From: Allobosea sp. Tri-44
Lineage (GTDB): Bacteria > Pseudomonadota > Alphaproteobacteria > Rhizobiales > Beijerinckiaceae
DNA length: 64,000 nucleotides
Direction of reading: 5' to 3'
Assembly (NCBI RefSeq): GCF_004123845.1
Contig: NZ_NBDP01000030.1
Location: forward strand, 1 to 64,000
A program made the translations under genes and the position numbers. The notes beneath the pieces were generated by a model. That model did no database searches. It was given only the letters and a program-made list of their open reading frames with translations, and had not been told where the DNA came from. The first letter of the stretch is position 1. The number at the start of each line of letters is the position of its first letter. Shown in pieces: positions 28,074 to 38,207 of the stretch.

Positions 28074-28958
28074 TCACGCTCCGCCCTGCCCGTTGCCCGG
28101 GCCGTCGAAGAAATCCGGGCGCGGTATCGTCCAGGTCTCGCCCCAGAGCTGGGCGCCGCCGGCGACGTTGAGCACCTCGCCGGTGACGTAAGCCGCCGCC
28201 GGCCCGCAGAGATAGGCGCAGGCTTCGGCAACCTCCCAGGTCGTGGCGGTGCGCATCATCGGGTTGGAGCGCGGATAGGCCTTGACCACCTGCGGGTCGT
28301 AGACGCGCCAGCCCGGCGTTTCGATCGCGCCCGGCGCGATGCAGTTCACCCTGATGTCGAGCGGCGCCCATTCCACCGCCAGCGCCTGGGTCAGGCCGAC
28401 CACGCCGGCGCGCGCTGCGATCGTATGGGCGACCCCGTGCAGGCCCTGCCGCGTCACCACCACGATCGAGACGATGCTGCCCGGCCGCTTCGCGTCGCGC
28501 CAGCGCCGGGCGGCCTCCTGCATCATGTACCAGGTGCCGTTGAGATTGGTGTCGACGACGGCGTTCCAGCCCTTCGTCGAGAAGTCGATCGCGGCCTGCG
28601 GGAACTGGCCGCCGGCACTGTTGACGAGGATGTCGATGCCGCCGAATTCGGCCGCAATCCAGTCGTGTAGCGCCGTGATCGTCGCGGGATCGCGGACATT
28701 CACCGTCTTGCCCGCCGCCTTCAGCCCAGCGGCGCGCATCGTCTGCGCCGCCGCCTCCAGCTTGCCCTCGTCACGCCCGGCGACGATCACCTGCGCCCCG
28801 AGCCGGCCGAGCAGCCAGGCGGTGGCACGGCCGATGCCGCCGGCGCCGCCGGAGATCAGCACGGTCCGCCCGGCGAAGGCGTCCGCCGCATAGACCGTCG
28901 GCAGCCGAGCGAGGTCGGCGTCCTCCAGCCCGAGTTCGCGGGGCTCGGCCTCAGCCAT
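28074..28958 (-). CDS. SDR-family reductase with 2,4-dienoyl-CoA-reductase-like active site
   Basis: 294-aa Rossmann-fold protein. Cofactor binding: VLISGGAGGIGRATAW and ILVNSAGGQFPQ. The segment normally carrying YxxxK reads HTIAARAGVVGLTQALAVEW, so the usual Tyr and Lys are absent. This pattern is shared with dienoyl-/enoyl-CoA reductases (DECR/PECR-like), which use another mechanism. The start overlaps the upstream acyl-CoA dehydrogenase stop by 8 bp. A role in reducing an unsaturated isoprenoid or branched acyl-CoA is plausible, compared with SDRs AtuB/AtuG in the Pseudomonas terpene cluster. Confidence 0.88.
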   Translation of the reverse strand: MAEAEPRELGLEDADLARLPTVYAADAFAGRTVLISGGAGGIGRATAWLLGRLGAQVIVAGRDEGKLEAAAQTMRAAGLKAAGKTVNVRDPATITALHDWIAAEFGGIDILVNSAGGQFPQAAIDFSTKGWNAVVDTNLNGTWYMMQEAARRWRDAKRPGSIVSIVVVTRQGLHGVAHTIAARAGVVGLTQALAVEWAPLDIRVNCIAPGAIETPGWRVYDPQVVKAYPRSNPMMRTATTWEVAEACAYLCGPAAAYVTGEVLNVAGGAQLWGETWTIPRPDFFDGPGNGQGGA

Positions 28959-30162
28959 GGCGCTCCATCCCCTTCAGCAGTTCGCCGGCGATGATCATCT
29001 TGCGCACCTCGGTGGTGCCGGCGCCGATCTCGAGCAGCTTGGTGCTGCGGAAGAGCCGGTTGATCTCCGCTTCCCAGATATAGCCGGCGCCGCCATGGAC
29101 CTGCACAGCCTTGTCGAGCACGTCGTGGCAGGCCTGCGCCGCATACATCACCGAGGCCGCGGTCAAGCGGTGGATGTCGCCGCGCCCGCCCCCGCCGACT
29201 TCGAGCGGCGCCGCCTCGGCCAGCGTCCGATAGCTGAAGCTGCGCATGGTCTCGACCAGCACATACATTTCGGCCAGCATCGACTGGACCATCTGGAAGG
29301 AGCCGATCGGCTTGCCGAACTGCTTGCGCGTCTTGGCGTAGTCGATCGAGAGCTCGAGCGCCCGCTCGGAAATGCCGAGGCAGAGCGGCGAGATCATTGC
29401 CCGCTCGAGATCGAGCCCGCTCATCACGATGGCGACGCCTTGATTCTCGGCGCCGACCAGATTGGCGGCCGGGACGCGACAATCCTCGAATAGCAATTCG
29501 CCGGTCGGGCTGCCGCGATAGCCCATCTTGGTCAGCTTCTGCGCCACCTTGAAGCCGGGGAAATCCTTCTCGACGATGAAGGCGGAGATGCCGTGGGCGC
29601 CGCGCTCCTTGTCGGTCTTGGCGTAGACCAGCAGCACGTCGGCGACCGGGCCGTTGGTGATGAAGATCTTGCTGCCGTTGAGGATGTAGTGGTCGCCGTC
29701 GCGGCGCGCGGTGGTGCGCATCGAGCCAAGCGCATCCGAGCCCGCCCCCGGCTCGGTCAGGCCGAGCGCGCCGATCGTTTTCCCTGAGCAGAGATCCGGC
29801 AGGTATCGGCGCCGCTGTTCCTCATTGCCATTGCGATAGATGTTGTTGGCGCAGAGGTTGTCATGGGCGACGACCGACAGAGCCATCGCATGGTTCCAGC
29901 GGCTGAAACCCTGCAGCACCAGCCCGGCCTGCAGCAGATCGAGCCCCGCCCCGCCATATTGCTCGGGGATCGTCGCGCCGAGGAAGCCACTCTCGCCGAT
30001 ATGGCGGAAGCCCTCCTCCGGCCACCACTCCTCATCGTCCATGCGCTGCGACAGCGGATAGAGCTCGGCACGGGCGTAACGGTCGGCGCCGTCGAGGATG
30101 GCGGTCTGCTCCTCGTCGAGCCCGAAGGCATTGGCGCGGTTGCTACCGTTCACGGCGTTCAC
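28951..30162 (-). CDS. Acyl-CoA dehydrogenase (AtuD/isovaleryl-CoA-dehydrogenase-like)
   Basis: 403-aa FAD-dependent dehydrogenase. Motifs: IGALGLTEPGAGSDALGSMRTTARRDGDHYILNGSKIFITNG (flavin/substrate site), FGKPIGSFQMVQSMLAEMYV, and the C-terminal QVHGGAGYIWEAEINRLFRSTKLLEIGAGTTEV typical of the family. A GTG start at 30162 is chosen because GGGAGGAG lies 6 bases upstream, and homology begins nearby. In an atu-type pathway it would make the alpha,beta-unsaturated CoA ester that the carboxylase uses. It is divergent from the hydratase/AtuA/carboxylase operon. Confidence 0.9.
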   Translation of the reverse strand: MNAVNGSNRANAFGLDEEQTAILDGADRYARAELYPLSQRMDDEEWWPEEGFRHIGESGFLGATIPEQYGGAGLDLLQAGLVLQGFSRWNHAMALSVVAHDNLCANNIYRNGNEEQRRRYLPDLCSGKTIGALGLTEPGAGSDALGSMRTTARRDGDHYILNGSKIFITNGPVADVLLVYAKTDKERGAHGISAFIVEKDFPGFKVAQKLTKMGYRGSPTGELLFEDCRVPAANLVGAENQGVAIVMSGLDLERAMISPLCLGISERALELSIDYAKTRKQFGKPIGSFQMVQSMLAEMYVLVETMRSFSYRTLAEAAPLEVGGGGRGDIHRLTAASVMYAAQACHDVLDKAVQVHGGAGYIWEAEINRLFRSTKLLEIGAGTTEVRKMIIAGELLKGMERHG

Positions 30163-30236
30163 GTCGATCTCCTCCCTCGCCCCCACGCAGCGGTGCGGGC
30201 AGCGAGCCATTCGGCTCGATTGATCTTATTGAGCGT

Positions 30237-30265
30237 ATTTCATCAGTGGCGATCGCGACTGTCAA
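30237..30265 (-). promoter_or_regulatory. Candidate promoter for the acyl-CoA dehydrogenase-SDR operon
   Basis: Minus-strand TTGACA (30265-30260), 17-base spacer, then TGAAAT (30242-30237). The bases around the -10 (ATGAAATACGCTCAAT) are only a degenerate form of the dyad seen in the opposite promoter. Transcription would run to the GTG at 30162. Confidence 0.45.
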
Positions 30266-30337
30266 CGCAAGCCTGTGTGGCAAAATCGAACAATCCATTT
30301 GAGTACCATTCGGCACATTCTCGCCGCTACGCGGCTA

Positions 30338-30366
30338 TTGACACAGCAAATGAATTGAAATCATTT
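30338..30366 (+). promoter_or_regulatory. Promoter with dyad operator for the atu-like operon
   Basis: TTGACA at 30338-30343 is followed after 6 bases by ATGAAT-TGA-AATCAT (30350-30364), matching the livG-operon operator except for one arm base. The outer flanks extend the dyad (AAATGA...TCATTT). The dyad covers the expected -10 region. It precedes the GTG start at 30410. Confidence 0.6.
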
Positions 30367-30409
30367 ACTGCACAAAGGCTCCCTCAGCGAGCCGCGCAGG
30401 GATGGAACC

Positions 30410-31192
30410 GTGAGCGAAGAGGTCATCACCCGACGCGAGGGCGCAGCGCTGGTCGTCACGATCAATCGCGAGAGCCGCCGCAATGCCCTGAATGAGGCTG
30501 TTGCCGAGGGAGTCGTCGCTGCGCTCGACCAGGCCGAGGCCGATCCCGAGGTACGCGCCGTGATCCTGACCGGGGCCGGTGACAAGGCTTTCTGCGCCGG
30601 CGGCGACCTCAAGCCCAATGCGGACGGAACACCTTTCACCATCGAGGCCTCCGATCCGCGCCATTACGTCGCCGGACTGCTGCGCCGGATGGACGCCTGC
30701 CGGCTGCCGCTGGTGGCGCGGGTCAACGGCCATGCGCTGGCCGGCGGCCTCGGCCTGATCTGCGCCTGCGATCTCGTGGTGGCGCGCGACGACGCCTTGC
30801 TTGGCGTCACCGAGGTCAAGGTCGGGCTCTTCCCGATGATGATCCTGCCCTATCTGATGCGGGTGCTGCCCTATCGCCGGCTGATGGAACTCTGCCTCAC
30901 CGGCGAGACCATCAAGGCGGGCGATCCGGAAGCCGTTGCGATCGTCAACTACGCCGTACCGGCTGATGATCTCGACGCCAAGACGGCATGGCTGGTCGGG
31001 CGCCTTACCGACAAGTCCCCGACCGGCATCCGGCTCGGCAAGCAGAGCCTCGCCAAGATCCGCGAGATGTCGACCGATACGGCGCTCGAATACGCCCAGT
31101 TCATGCTGGCCAACATGGCTCGCACCGAGGATGCGCGCGAGGGCTTTGCCGCCTTCGCCGAGAAGCGGCCGCCGGTCTGGACCGGGCGGTGA
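30410..31192 (+). CDS. Enoyl-CoA hydratase (AtuE-like)
   Basis: 260-aa crotonase-fold protein. Oxyanion elements: FCAGGDLKPNADG and NGHALAGGLGLICACDLVVA. The active-site segment TEVKVGLFPMMILPYLMR keeps a glutamate upstream. A GTG start at 30410 is used, with GGGATGGA upstream. Its stop overlaps the GTG of the atuA-like gene. In the characterised Pseudomonas pathway AtuE hydrates isohexenylglutaconyl-CoA, and a corresponding step on a beta-carboxylated glutaconyl-type CoA is a reasonable guess here. Confidence 0.88.
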   Translation: MSEEVITRREGAALVVTINRESRRNALNEAVAEGVVAALDQAEADPEVRAVILTGAGDKAFCAGGDLKPNADGTPFTIEASDPRHYVAGLLRRMDACRLPLVARVNGHALAGGLGLICACDLVVARDDALLGVTEVKVGLFPMMILPYLMRVLPYRRLMELCLTGETIKAGDPEAVAIVNYAVPADDLDAKTAWLVGRLTDKSPTGIRLGKQSLAKIREMSTDTALEYAQFMLANMARTEDAREGFAAFAEKRPPVWTGR

Positions 31193-33014
31193 GCGCCGTG
31201 CGCGAGAGCATCCGCATCGGCTGCGGCGCCGGCTTCTGGGGCGACAGCCCGGAGGGGCCGCGCCAGCTCGTGCGCCATGGCGGCATCGACTATCTCGTGC
31301 TCGACTATCTGGCCGAGATCACCATGTCGATCCTCGCCCGGATGAAGGCGAAGAACCCGGCGCTCGGCTACGCCACCGACTTCGTCTCGCTGGTGATGAA
31401 GCCGCTCGCCCGCGAGATCGCGCAGAAGCGCATCCGCGTCGTCACCAATGCCGGCGGCGTCAATCCGGAAGCCTGCCGCGACGCTCTGCTTGCCGCCTTC
31501 AAGGAGGTCGGGGTCGACCTCAAGGTCGCGATCGTCACCGGCGACGACCTTTCAGGTGAGGCCGAGCGGCTGCGCGCCCAGGGCATCACCGAGATGTTCT
31601 CCGGCGCGCCCTTCCCCGAGCGGACCGCCAGCATCAACGCCTATCTCGGCGCCTTCCCGATTGCGGCGGCGCTCGCGGCGGGCGCCGATGTCGTGGTGAC
31701 CGGGCGCTGCGTCGACTCGGCCGTCGTGCTCGGCCCGCTGATCCATGAATTCGGCTGGAAGCCGGAGGATTACGACCGGCTCTCGGCCGGCAGCCTCGCC
31801 GGCCACATCCTCGAATGCGGCGCGCAGGCGACCGGCGGCATCGTCACCGACTGGCGTGCGGTCGCCGGCGACTGGGCCGACATGGGCTTCCCCTTCGCCG
31901 ATTGCCGCGCCGATGGCAGCTTCGAGATCGGCAAGCCCGAGGGCACCGGCGGCCGCATCAGCCCAGCGACCATCGCCGAGCAGGTCGTCTACGAGGTCGG
32001 CGATCCCGCCGCCTACATGCTGCCGGATGTCTGCTGCGACTGGTCGCAGGTGAAGCTCGAAGCCTCGGGTCCCGATCGCGTCCGGGTCTCAGGTGCTCGC
32101 GGACGGGCGCCGTCCGCGAGCTACAAGGTCAGCGCCACCTATCCCGACGGCTATCGCTGCGCCGCGACGATGATGATCGTCGGCGATGACGCGGCCGAGC
32201 GGGCCGAGGCGGTCGCGAAGGCGATCCTTGCCCGCTGCGGCCGATTGATCCGCGAAGCCGGTCTTCCCGATTTCGCTGAAAGCTCGATCGAGACGCTCGG
32301 CGCCGAGGCGAGCTATGGTGCCCGGAGCCAGGCGCGGGCGACGCGTGAGGTCGTCCTCAAGATCGGCGTGCGCCATCCCTCCAGGGAGGCGCTACAAATC
32401 TTCGCCCGCGAGATCTACCCGGCCGCCACCGCGATGGCGCAGAGCCTGACCGGCTTCGCCGGCGGCCGGCCCGAGCGGCAGCCGGTGATCCGGCTGTTCT
32501 CCTTCCTGATCGACAAGGCCGAATTGCATCCGAGCGTCAGCCTCGGCGAGACGAGCCTGCCGGTGCCGGCGCATATCCCGTCGGCGACCACCAACGCGCC
32601 CTCGCCTGTCGGCGCGGATCCCTCGGAGGTCGTGACCGGCGAGACGGCCAACGTGCCGCTCATCGCCCTCGCCTTCGGCCGCAGCGGCGACAAGGGCGAC
32701 ATCGCCAATATCGGCGTGATCGCGCGCGATGCCGCCTTCCTGCCTTGGCTGAGGCGGGTGCTGACGCCGGAGGCAGTCGGCCGGCACTTCGCCCATCATG
32801 TCGAAGGCAAGGTCGAGCGCTTCGACTGGCCGGGCCTCGGCGGCTTCAACCTCGTCATGCACCGGGCGCTCGGCGGCGGCGGCATCGCTTCGCTCCGCCA
32901 CGACCCGCAGGGCAAGGCGATGGCGCAGGTGCTGATGAGCCTGCCGGTGCCGGTGCCCGCCGCCTGGCTCGCGCCGGGTGGTCCTCTCCACGGCTTCAAG
33001 ACCACGGACGACGC

Positions 33015-33018
<4 letters not shown>
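31189..33018 (+). CDS. atuA: AtuA family protein (acyclic terpene utilisation, DUF1446)
   Basis: 609-aa protein. The large N-terminal DUF1446 domain starts SIRIGCGAGFWGDSPEGPRQLVRHGGIDYLVLDYLAEITM and includes VVTGRCVDSAVVLGPL and SAGSLAGHILECGAQATGG. The C-terminal ferredoxin-like domain carries ALAFGRSGDKGDIANIGV, a hallmark of AtuA. The biochemical function of AtuA is not established, although it is required for terpene use in Pseudomonas. The GTG at 31189 overlaps the hydratase stop. A second GTG at 31198 is an alternative. The stop overlaps the biotin carboxylase ATG (ATGATG). Confidence 0.9.
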
Positions 33019-34514
<1,496 letters not shown>

Positions 34515-34516
34515 GC

Positions 34517-35017
34517 ATGGTCCTCAAGCTCGACCTCGACGGCACCGTCCACACCATCACCATCCTGGCGCGCCGGCCGCATCTGGTGCTCTCGGTCGAT
34601 GGCCGCCGGCATGTCGTCGAAGGCCTCGACGAAGTCGGCGACGGCAGCCGCGCGCTGACGCTCGATGGCGGGCCCGTCGCCTTCGCCCGCGCCGGCAGTG
34701 CCGACGGCGCCATCATCCGCCTGGACGGACGCAGCTTCGCGCTGCGCCGGGTCGATGCCGCAGCCGAAGCCTCCGCAGCGGGTGGCGGCGCCAATGTCGT
34801 GCGCGCGCCGATGCCGGGGACCGTCGTCGTGGTCCATAAGCGCGTCGGCGACAGCGTCCAGCGCGGCGAGACCATCGTCACCATCGAAAGCATGAAGCTG
34901 CAGATGAAACTCGATGCGCCGCGTGACGGCGAGATCGCCGAGATCGCGGCGCGCGAGGGTGAAGGCTTCGACAAGGACGCCGTGCTCGCCCGTCTCGCGG
35001 CACCGGCGGAAGGCTGA
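34517..35017 (+). CDS. Biotin carboxyl carrier protein subunit (separately encoded)
   Basis: 166-aa protein. The C-terminal biotinyl domain is VVRAPMPGTVVVVHKRVGDSVQRGETIVTIESMKLQMKL, with the biotin-accepting Lys in ESMKLQM (AMKM in most families). The N-terminal ~85 residues are beta-rich and match the linker between carboxylase and carrier in fused alpha subunits. GGAGG at 34504-34508 serves the ATG at 34517. Together with the biotin carboxylase (499 aa) it adds up to the ~660 residues of a fused alpha subunit. Confidence 0.88.
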   Translation: MVLKLDLDGTVHTITILARRPHLVLSVDGRRHVVEGLDEVGDGSRALTLDGGPVAFARAGSADGAIIRLDGRSFALRRVDAAAEASAAGGGANVVRAPMPGTVVVVHKRVGDSVQRGETIVTIESMKLQMKLDAPRDGEIAEIAAREGEGFDKDAVLARLAAPAEG

Positions 35018-35021
35018 CCCG

Positions 35022-36629
35022 ATGTCCAGACTGCAATCGTCGATCAACACGACTTCCGCCGATTTCCGCCGCAACGAGGCGCATAACCGCCGCCTCGTCG
35101 CCGAGTTCAAGGCGAAGCAGGAGGCGGCGCGTCACGGCCGCCCGCAGCGCGACCTCGACCGGCTCGCCCGCCAGCAGAAGATGCCGCAGCGCAAGCGCAT
35201 CGAGATGCTGCTCGACCCCGGCACGCCCTTCCTCGAGCTCTCCTCGCTCGCCGCCAACATGGCCTATGGCGGGGAATCGCCCTCGGCCAGCTCGATCGTC
35301 GGCATCGGCATGGTCTCCGGCCGCGAGGTGATGATCCGCGCCGACGATCCGACGGTGAAGGGCGGCGCCTGGTATCCCCTCACGGTCAAGAAGATCGTCC
35401 GCGCCCTCGATATCGCCATGGAGAACCGGCTGCCGGTCGTGCATCTCTGCGATTCCGCCGGCGGCTTCCTGCAGCTCCAGTCGGAGCTGTTTCCGGACCG
35501 CTACATGGGCGGGCGGATCTTCCGCAACCAGTCCATGCTGTCGAAGATGGGCGTGAAGCAGCTCGCTCTGGTCTTCGGCCATTGCACGGCCGGCGGCGCC
35601 TATATCCCGGGACTTTCCGACTACAGCGTCATCGTGCGCGGCACCGGCGCGGTCTTCCTCGGCGGCCCGCCTCTGGTGAAGGCGGCGACGGGCGAGGACG
35701 TCACGGTCGAGGAGCTCGGCGGCGCCGAGATGCACACCAGCGTCTCGGGCACCTGTGACTACCCGGCCGACAGCGAGGAGCACGCCATCGAGATCGGTCG
35801 CGACATCGTCTCGCAATGGGACCGGCTGCCGCGCTGGGAGGCGCAGCGCGAGGCGCCGGAGGAACCCTTCTACGATCCCGCCGAGATCTACGGGATCGTG
35901 CCCGACGACATCAAGAAGGCCTTCGACATGCGCGAGATCATCGCGCGCATCGTCGATGGCAGCCGCTTCCATGAATACAAGCCGAACTATGGCACGACGC
36001 TGGTCTGCGGCTTTGCCAATATCTGGGGCTTCAAGGTCGGGATCCTCGCCAACAATGGCGTGCTCTTCAACGATTCCTCGATCAAGGGCGCGCACTTCAT
36101 CGAGCTCTGCAACCAGAACAACACGCCGCTGGTCTTCCTGCAGAACATCACCGGCTACATGGTCGGGCGCGAATACGAACGGCGCGGCATCACCAAGGAC
36201 GGCGCCAAGATGATCATGGCGCAGAGCTGCTCGCGGGTGCCGAAGTTCACGGTGATGTGCAACGGCTCGTTCGGCGCCGGCAATTACGGCATGTGCGGGC
36301 GCGCCTTCGACGGGCGCTTCCTGTTCTCCTGGCCAAACCACCAGATCGGCGTGATGGGCGGCGACCAGGCGGCGAACACGCTGGCCGAGGTCAAGGCCAA
36401 CCAGATGAAGCGCAATGGCGGCGCGGTCGACAAAGGCGAGATCGACAAGCTCTGGGACGAGACGCGCAAGGCCTATCAGGAGCAGCTCTCGGCCTATTAC
36501 TCGACCTCGGAACTCTGGGACGACGGCATCATCGATCCGCTCGACACCCGCAATGCGCTCGGCGTGGCGATCTCGGCCTCGCTCAACGCCCCGCTCGGCC
36601 CGCCCGGCTACGGCGTCTTCAGGTTCTGA
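35022..36629 (+). CDS. Acyl-CoA carboxylase carboxyltransferase (beta) subunit, AtuC/MCC-beta-like
   Basis: 535-aa carboxyltransferase that moves CO2 from biotin to an unsaturated acyl-CoA gamma carbon. Two crotonase-like lobes are evident: HCTAGGAYIPGLSDYSVI with FLGGPPLVKAATGEDVTVEELGGA in the N-lobe, and NITGYMVGREYERRGITKDGAKMI with NGSFGAGNYGMCGRAF in the C-lobe. Length fits methylcrotonyl- and geranyl-CoA carboxylases. The AtuA gene favours a geranyl-type substrate, but the motifs alone cannot decide. The ATG at 35022 lies 4 bp past the carrier stop. Confidence 0.92.
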   Translation: MSRLQSSINTTSADFRRNEAHNRRLVAEFKAKQEAARHGRPQRDLDRLARQQKMPQRKRIEMLLDPGTPFLELSSLAANMAYGGESPSASSIVGIGMVSGREVMIRADDPTVKGGAWYPLTVKKIVRALDIAMENRLPVVHLCDSAGGFLQLQSELFPDRYMGGRIFRNQSMLSKMGVKQLALVFGHCTAGGAYIPGLSDYSVIVRGTGAVFLGGPPLVKAATGEDVTVEELGGAEMHTSVSGTCDYPADSEEHAIEIGRDIVSQWDRLPRWEAQREAPEEPFYDPAEIYGIVPDDIKKAFDMREIIARIVDGSRFHEYKPNYGTTLVCGFANIWGFKVGILANNGVLFNDSSIKGAHFIELCNQNNTPLVFLQNITGYMVGREYERRGITKDGAKMIMAQSCSRVPKFTVMCNGSFGAGNYGMCGRAFDGRFLFSWPNHQIGVMGGDQAANTLAEVKANQMKRNGGAVDKGEIDKLWDETRKAYQEQLSAYYSTSELWDDGIIDPLDTRNALGVAISASLNAPLGPPGYGVFRF

Positions 36630-36632
36630 ACC

Positions 36633-37235
36633 ATGCCGGGAACGCTCCGCCTCTATCTCGATTTCGCCTCTCCCTATTCCTATTTCGCGCTCGGCCCGCT
36701 TGCGCGGCTGGCTGAAGAACATGATCGCGAACTGGAATTCCGGCCGATCCTCCTCTGGGCCGTGTTCAAGCAGCAGGGCATCGTCAATCCGCTGGAGAAG
36801 CCGGCGCGGCGGCGCTATTTCCTCGAAGACGTGACCCGCTCGGCCGCGTTCTTCGGCCTGCCGTTCCGCATTCCCGAACCGCTGCAGATCTCGGCCCATC
36901 TCTCCGGCCGGCTCTACCATGGCTGGACCGCTCGCCGGCCGCAGGACGGATTGCGGCTGGCGAGCGAGATCTTCGAGGCCTTCTTCGCCAAGGGCGAAGA
37001 TATCGCCGATCTGGCCGTGCTCGCCGCCCTGCCTTGCCTCACAGGCGAGACTCCCGAGACGATCCGCGCCATGATCGACGGCAGCGAAGGCCGCCAGCGC
37101 CTCAGCGAGGCAGTGGATGAGGCCTGCGCCGCCGGTGTGACCGGCGTGCCGTTCGTGACATTGGACGGCGAGAGCTTCTTCGGCGCCGACCGCCTGCCGC
37201 AGATCGCCTGGCGGCTGCAGCATCCGCGTGGCTGA
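36633..37235 (+). CDS. DsbA-like 2-hydroxychromene-2-carboxylate isomerase family protein
   Basis: 200-aa thioredoxin-fold protein of the GST-kappa/HCCA isomerase type. It has the N-terminal LYLDFASPYSYFALGPL and the C-terminal AGVTGVPFVTLDGESFFGADRLPQIAW, where a Ser or Cys near DFASPYSYF would bind glutathione. It starts 3 bp after the carboxyltransferase stop, so it belongs to the operon. Isomerising a pathway intermediate, or glutathione-dependent chemistry, is possible. The substrate is unknown, and it is not a standard atu gene. Confidence 0.85.
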   Translation: MPGTLRLYLDFASPYSYFALGPLARLAEEHDRELEFRPILLWAVFKQQGIVNPLEKPARRRYFLEDVTRSAAFFGLPFRIPEPLQISAHLSGRLYHGWTARRPQDGLRLASEIFEAFFAKGEDIADLAVLAALPCLTGETPETIRAMIDGSEGRQRLSEAVDEACAAGVTGVPFVTLDGESFFGADRLPQIAWRLQHPRG

Positions 37236-37254
37236 CCGCAGACAGGAGGGTGCG

Positions 37255-37938
37255 ATGAGCGACGACAGGCTCGCCGGGGCGCTCAAGGCCACGCCCTTCA
37301 TCGACGCCACTGCGCCGGCGGTCCGTGCCTTCGTCGAAGACCATGCCGGGACAGGTCCGGACCGCTACCGCGCCGTGCGGCTCTATTATGCCGTCCGCGA
37401 CGCCATTCCCTATGACCTGCGCTATTTCGGGATCGAGCGCGACATCTTCGTCGCCTCGCGCTGCCTGGAGGCGAAGGGCTCGTTCTGCGTGCCCAAGGCG
37501 CTGACGCTCGCCGCGGTTTGCCGCGCCGCCGGCATCCCGGCCAGAATAGGTTTTGCCGATGTGCGCAACCACCTCGCCTCGCCGCGCATTCTCGAACTGA
37601 TGGGCAGCGACGTCTTCCGCTGGCACGCCTATACGCTGCTCTATCTCGAAGGCCGCTGGGTCAAGGCGACGCCGGCCTTCGATCTTGCCTTCTGCGCCCG
37701 CTTCGGCGTCGAGCCGCTCGATTTCGATGGCAGCACGGATTCGATCTTCCAGCCCTTCGACACGGAAGGGCGCCAGCACATGGACTATGTGCTCGACCGC
37801 GGCGACCATGACGACATGCCGTTCGAGGCCTTCCGCCAAGCGATGCAGGAGGCCTATCCGCGCCTGATCACGGCGATGGCGGCCGAACGCACGGCGCTTG
37901 CGGGCAAATCCCAGCCGAAGCCTGCTCCGGCGGCGTAG
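37255..37938 (+). CDS. Transglutaminase-like superfamily protein
   Basis: 227-aa cytosolic-looking protein. The papain-like core has the Cys segment GSFCVPKALTLAAVCRAAGIPARIGFADV, the His segment FRWHAYTLLYLEGRWVKATPAFD and the downstream Asp (DLAFCARFG region). GGAGGG precedes the ATG at 37255. It is the last gene of the hydratase-AtuA-carboxylase operon, and a strong terminator follows. Protein cross-linking or amide hydrolysis is the family theme; its link to the catabolic pathway is unexplained. Confidence 0.83.
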   Translation: MSDDRLAGALKATPFIDATAPAVRAFVEDHAGTGPDRYRAVRLYYAVRDAIPYDLRYFGIERDIFVASRCLEAKGSFCVPKALTLAAVCRAAGIPARIGFADVRNHLASPRILELMGSDVFRWHAYTLLYLEGRWVKATPAFDLAFCARFGVEPLDFDGSTDSIFQPFDTEGRQHMDYVLDRGDHDDMPFEAFRQAMQEAYPRLITAMAAERTALAGKSQPKPAPAA

Positions 37939-38002
37939 TCGTCAGCCCGGCGCAGGCCGTGACCGCAATTCTTCCATACTGACCGGATAAGAAGATGGCT
38001 TC

Positions 38003-38050
38003 GCCAGCGTTGCCGTGGATCGCCACGGCAACGCTGGCCGTTGCGTTTTT
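38003..38050 (+). terminator. Rho-independent terminator of the atu-like operon
   Basis: A perfect 16-bp stem (38003-38018 with 38023-38038) has an ATCG loop, then GTTGCG and five T residues (38046-38050). It lies about 65 bp after the last gene of the plus-strand catabolic operon. Confidence 0.75.
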
Positions 38051-38207
38051 GGGCGCCCGACTGCCGTCTTCCGCTCCATCCCGCCAGAGCACGCACGAGA
38101 GAAGTAGACCATTTCCGCCGCCGATTTTATAAGACGGCTAACCAATTTAACGGCATAATCTGCCGCTTCATTCCTCCGATTCCCGCCGAAAGAGCGCCCT
38201 CCCCACG

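Noticed and set aside
34878..37310. Long minus-strand frame of 810 codons opposite the carboxyltransferase and isomerase genes
   Set aside because: Composition is that of an antisense shadow. The plus-strand genes have clear motifs, coupling and ribosome sites.
38003..38050. Small regulatory RNA at the strong hairpin
   Set aside because: The perfect stem with a T-run directly after an operon end is explained by a terminator. No promoter is evident in front.
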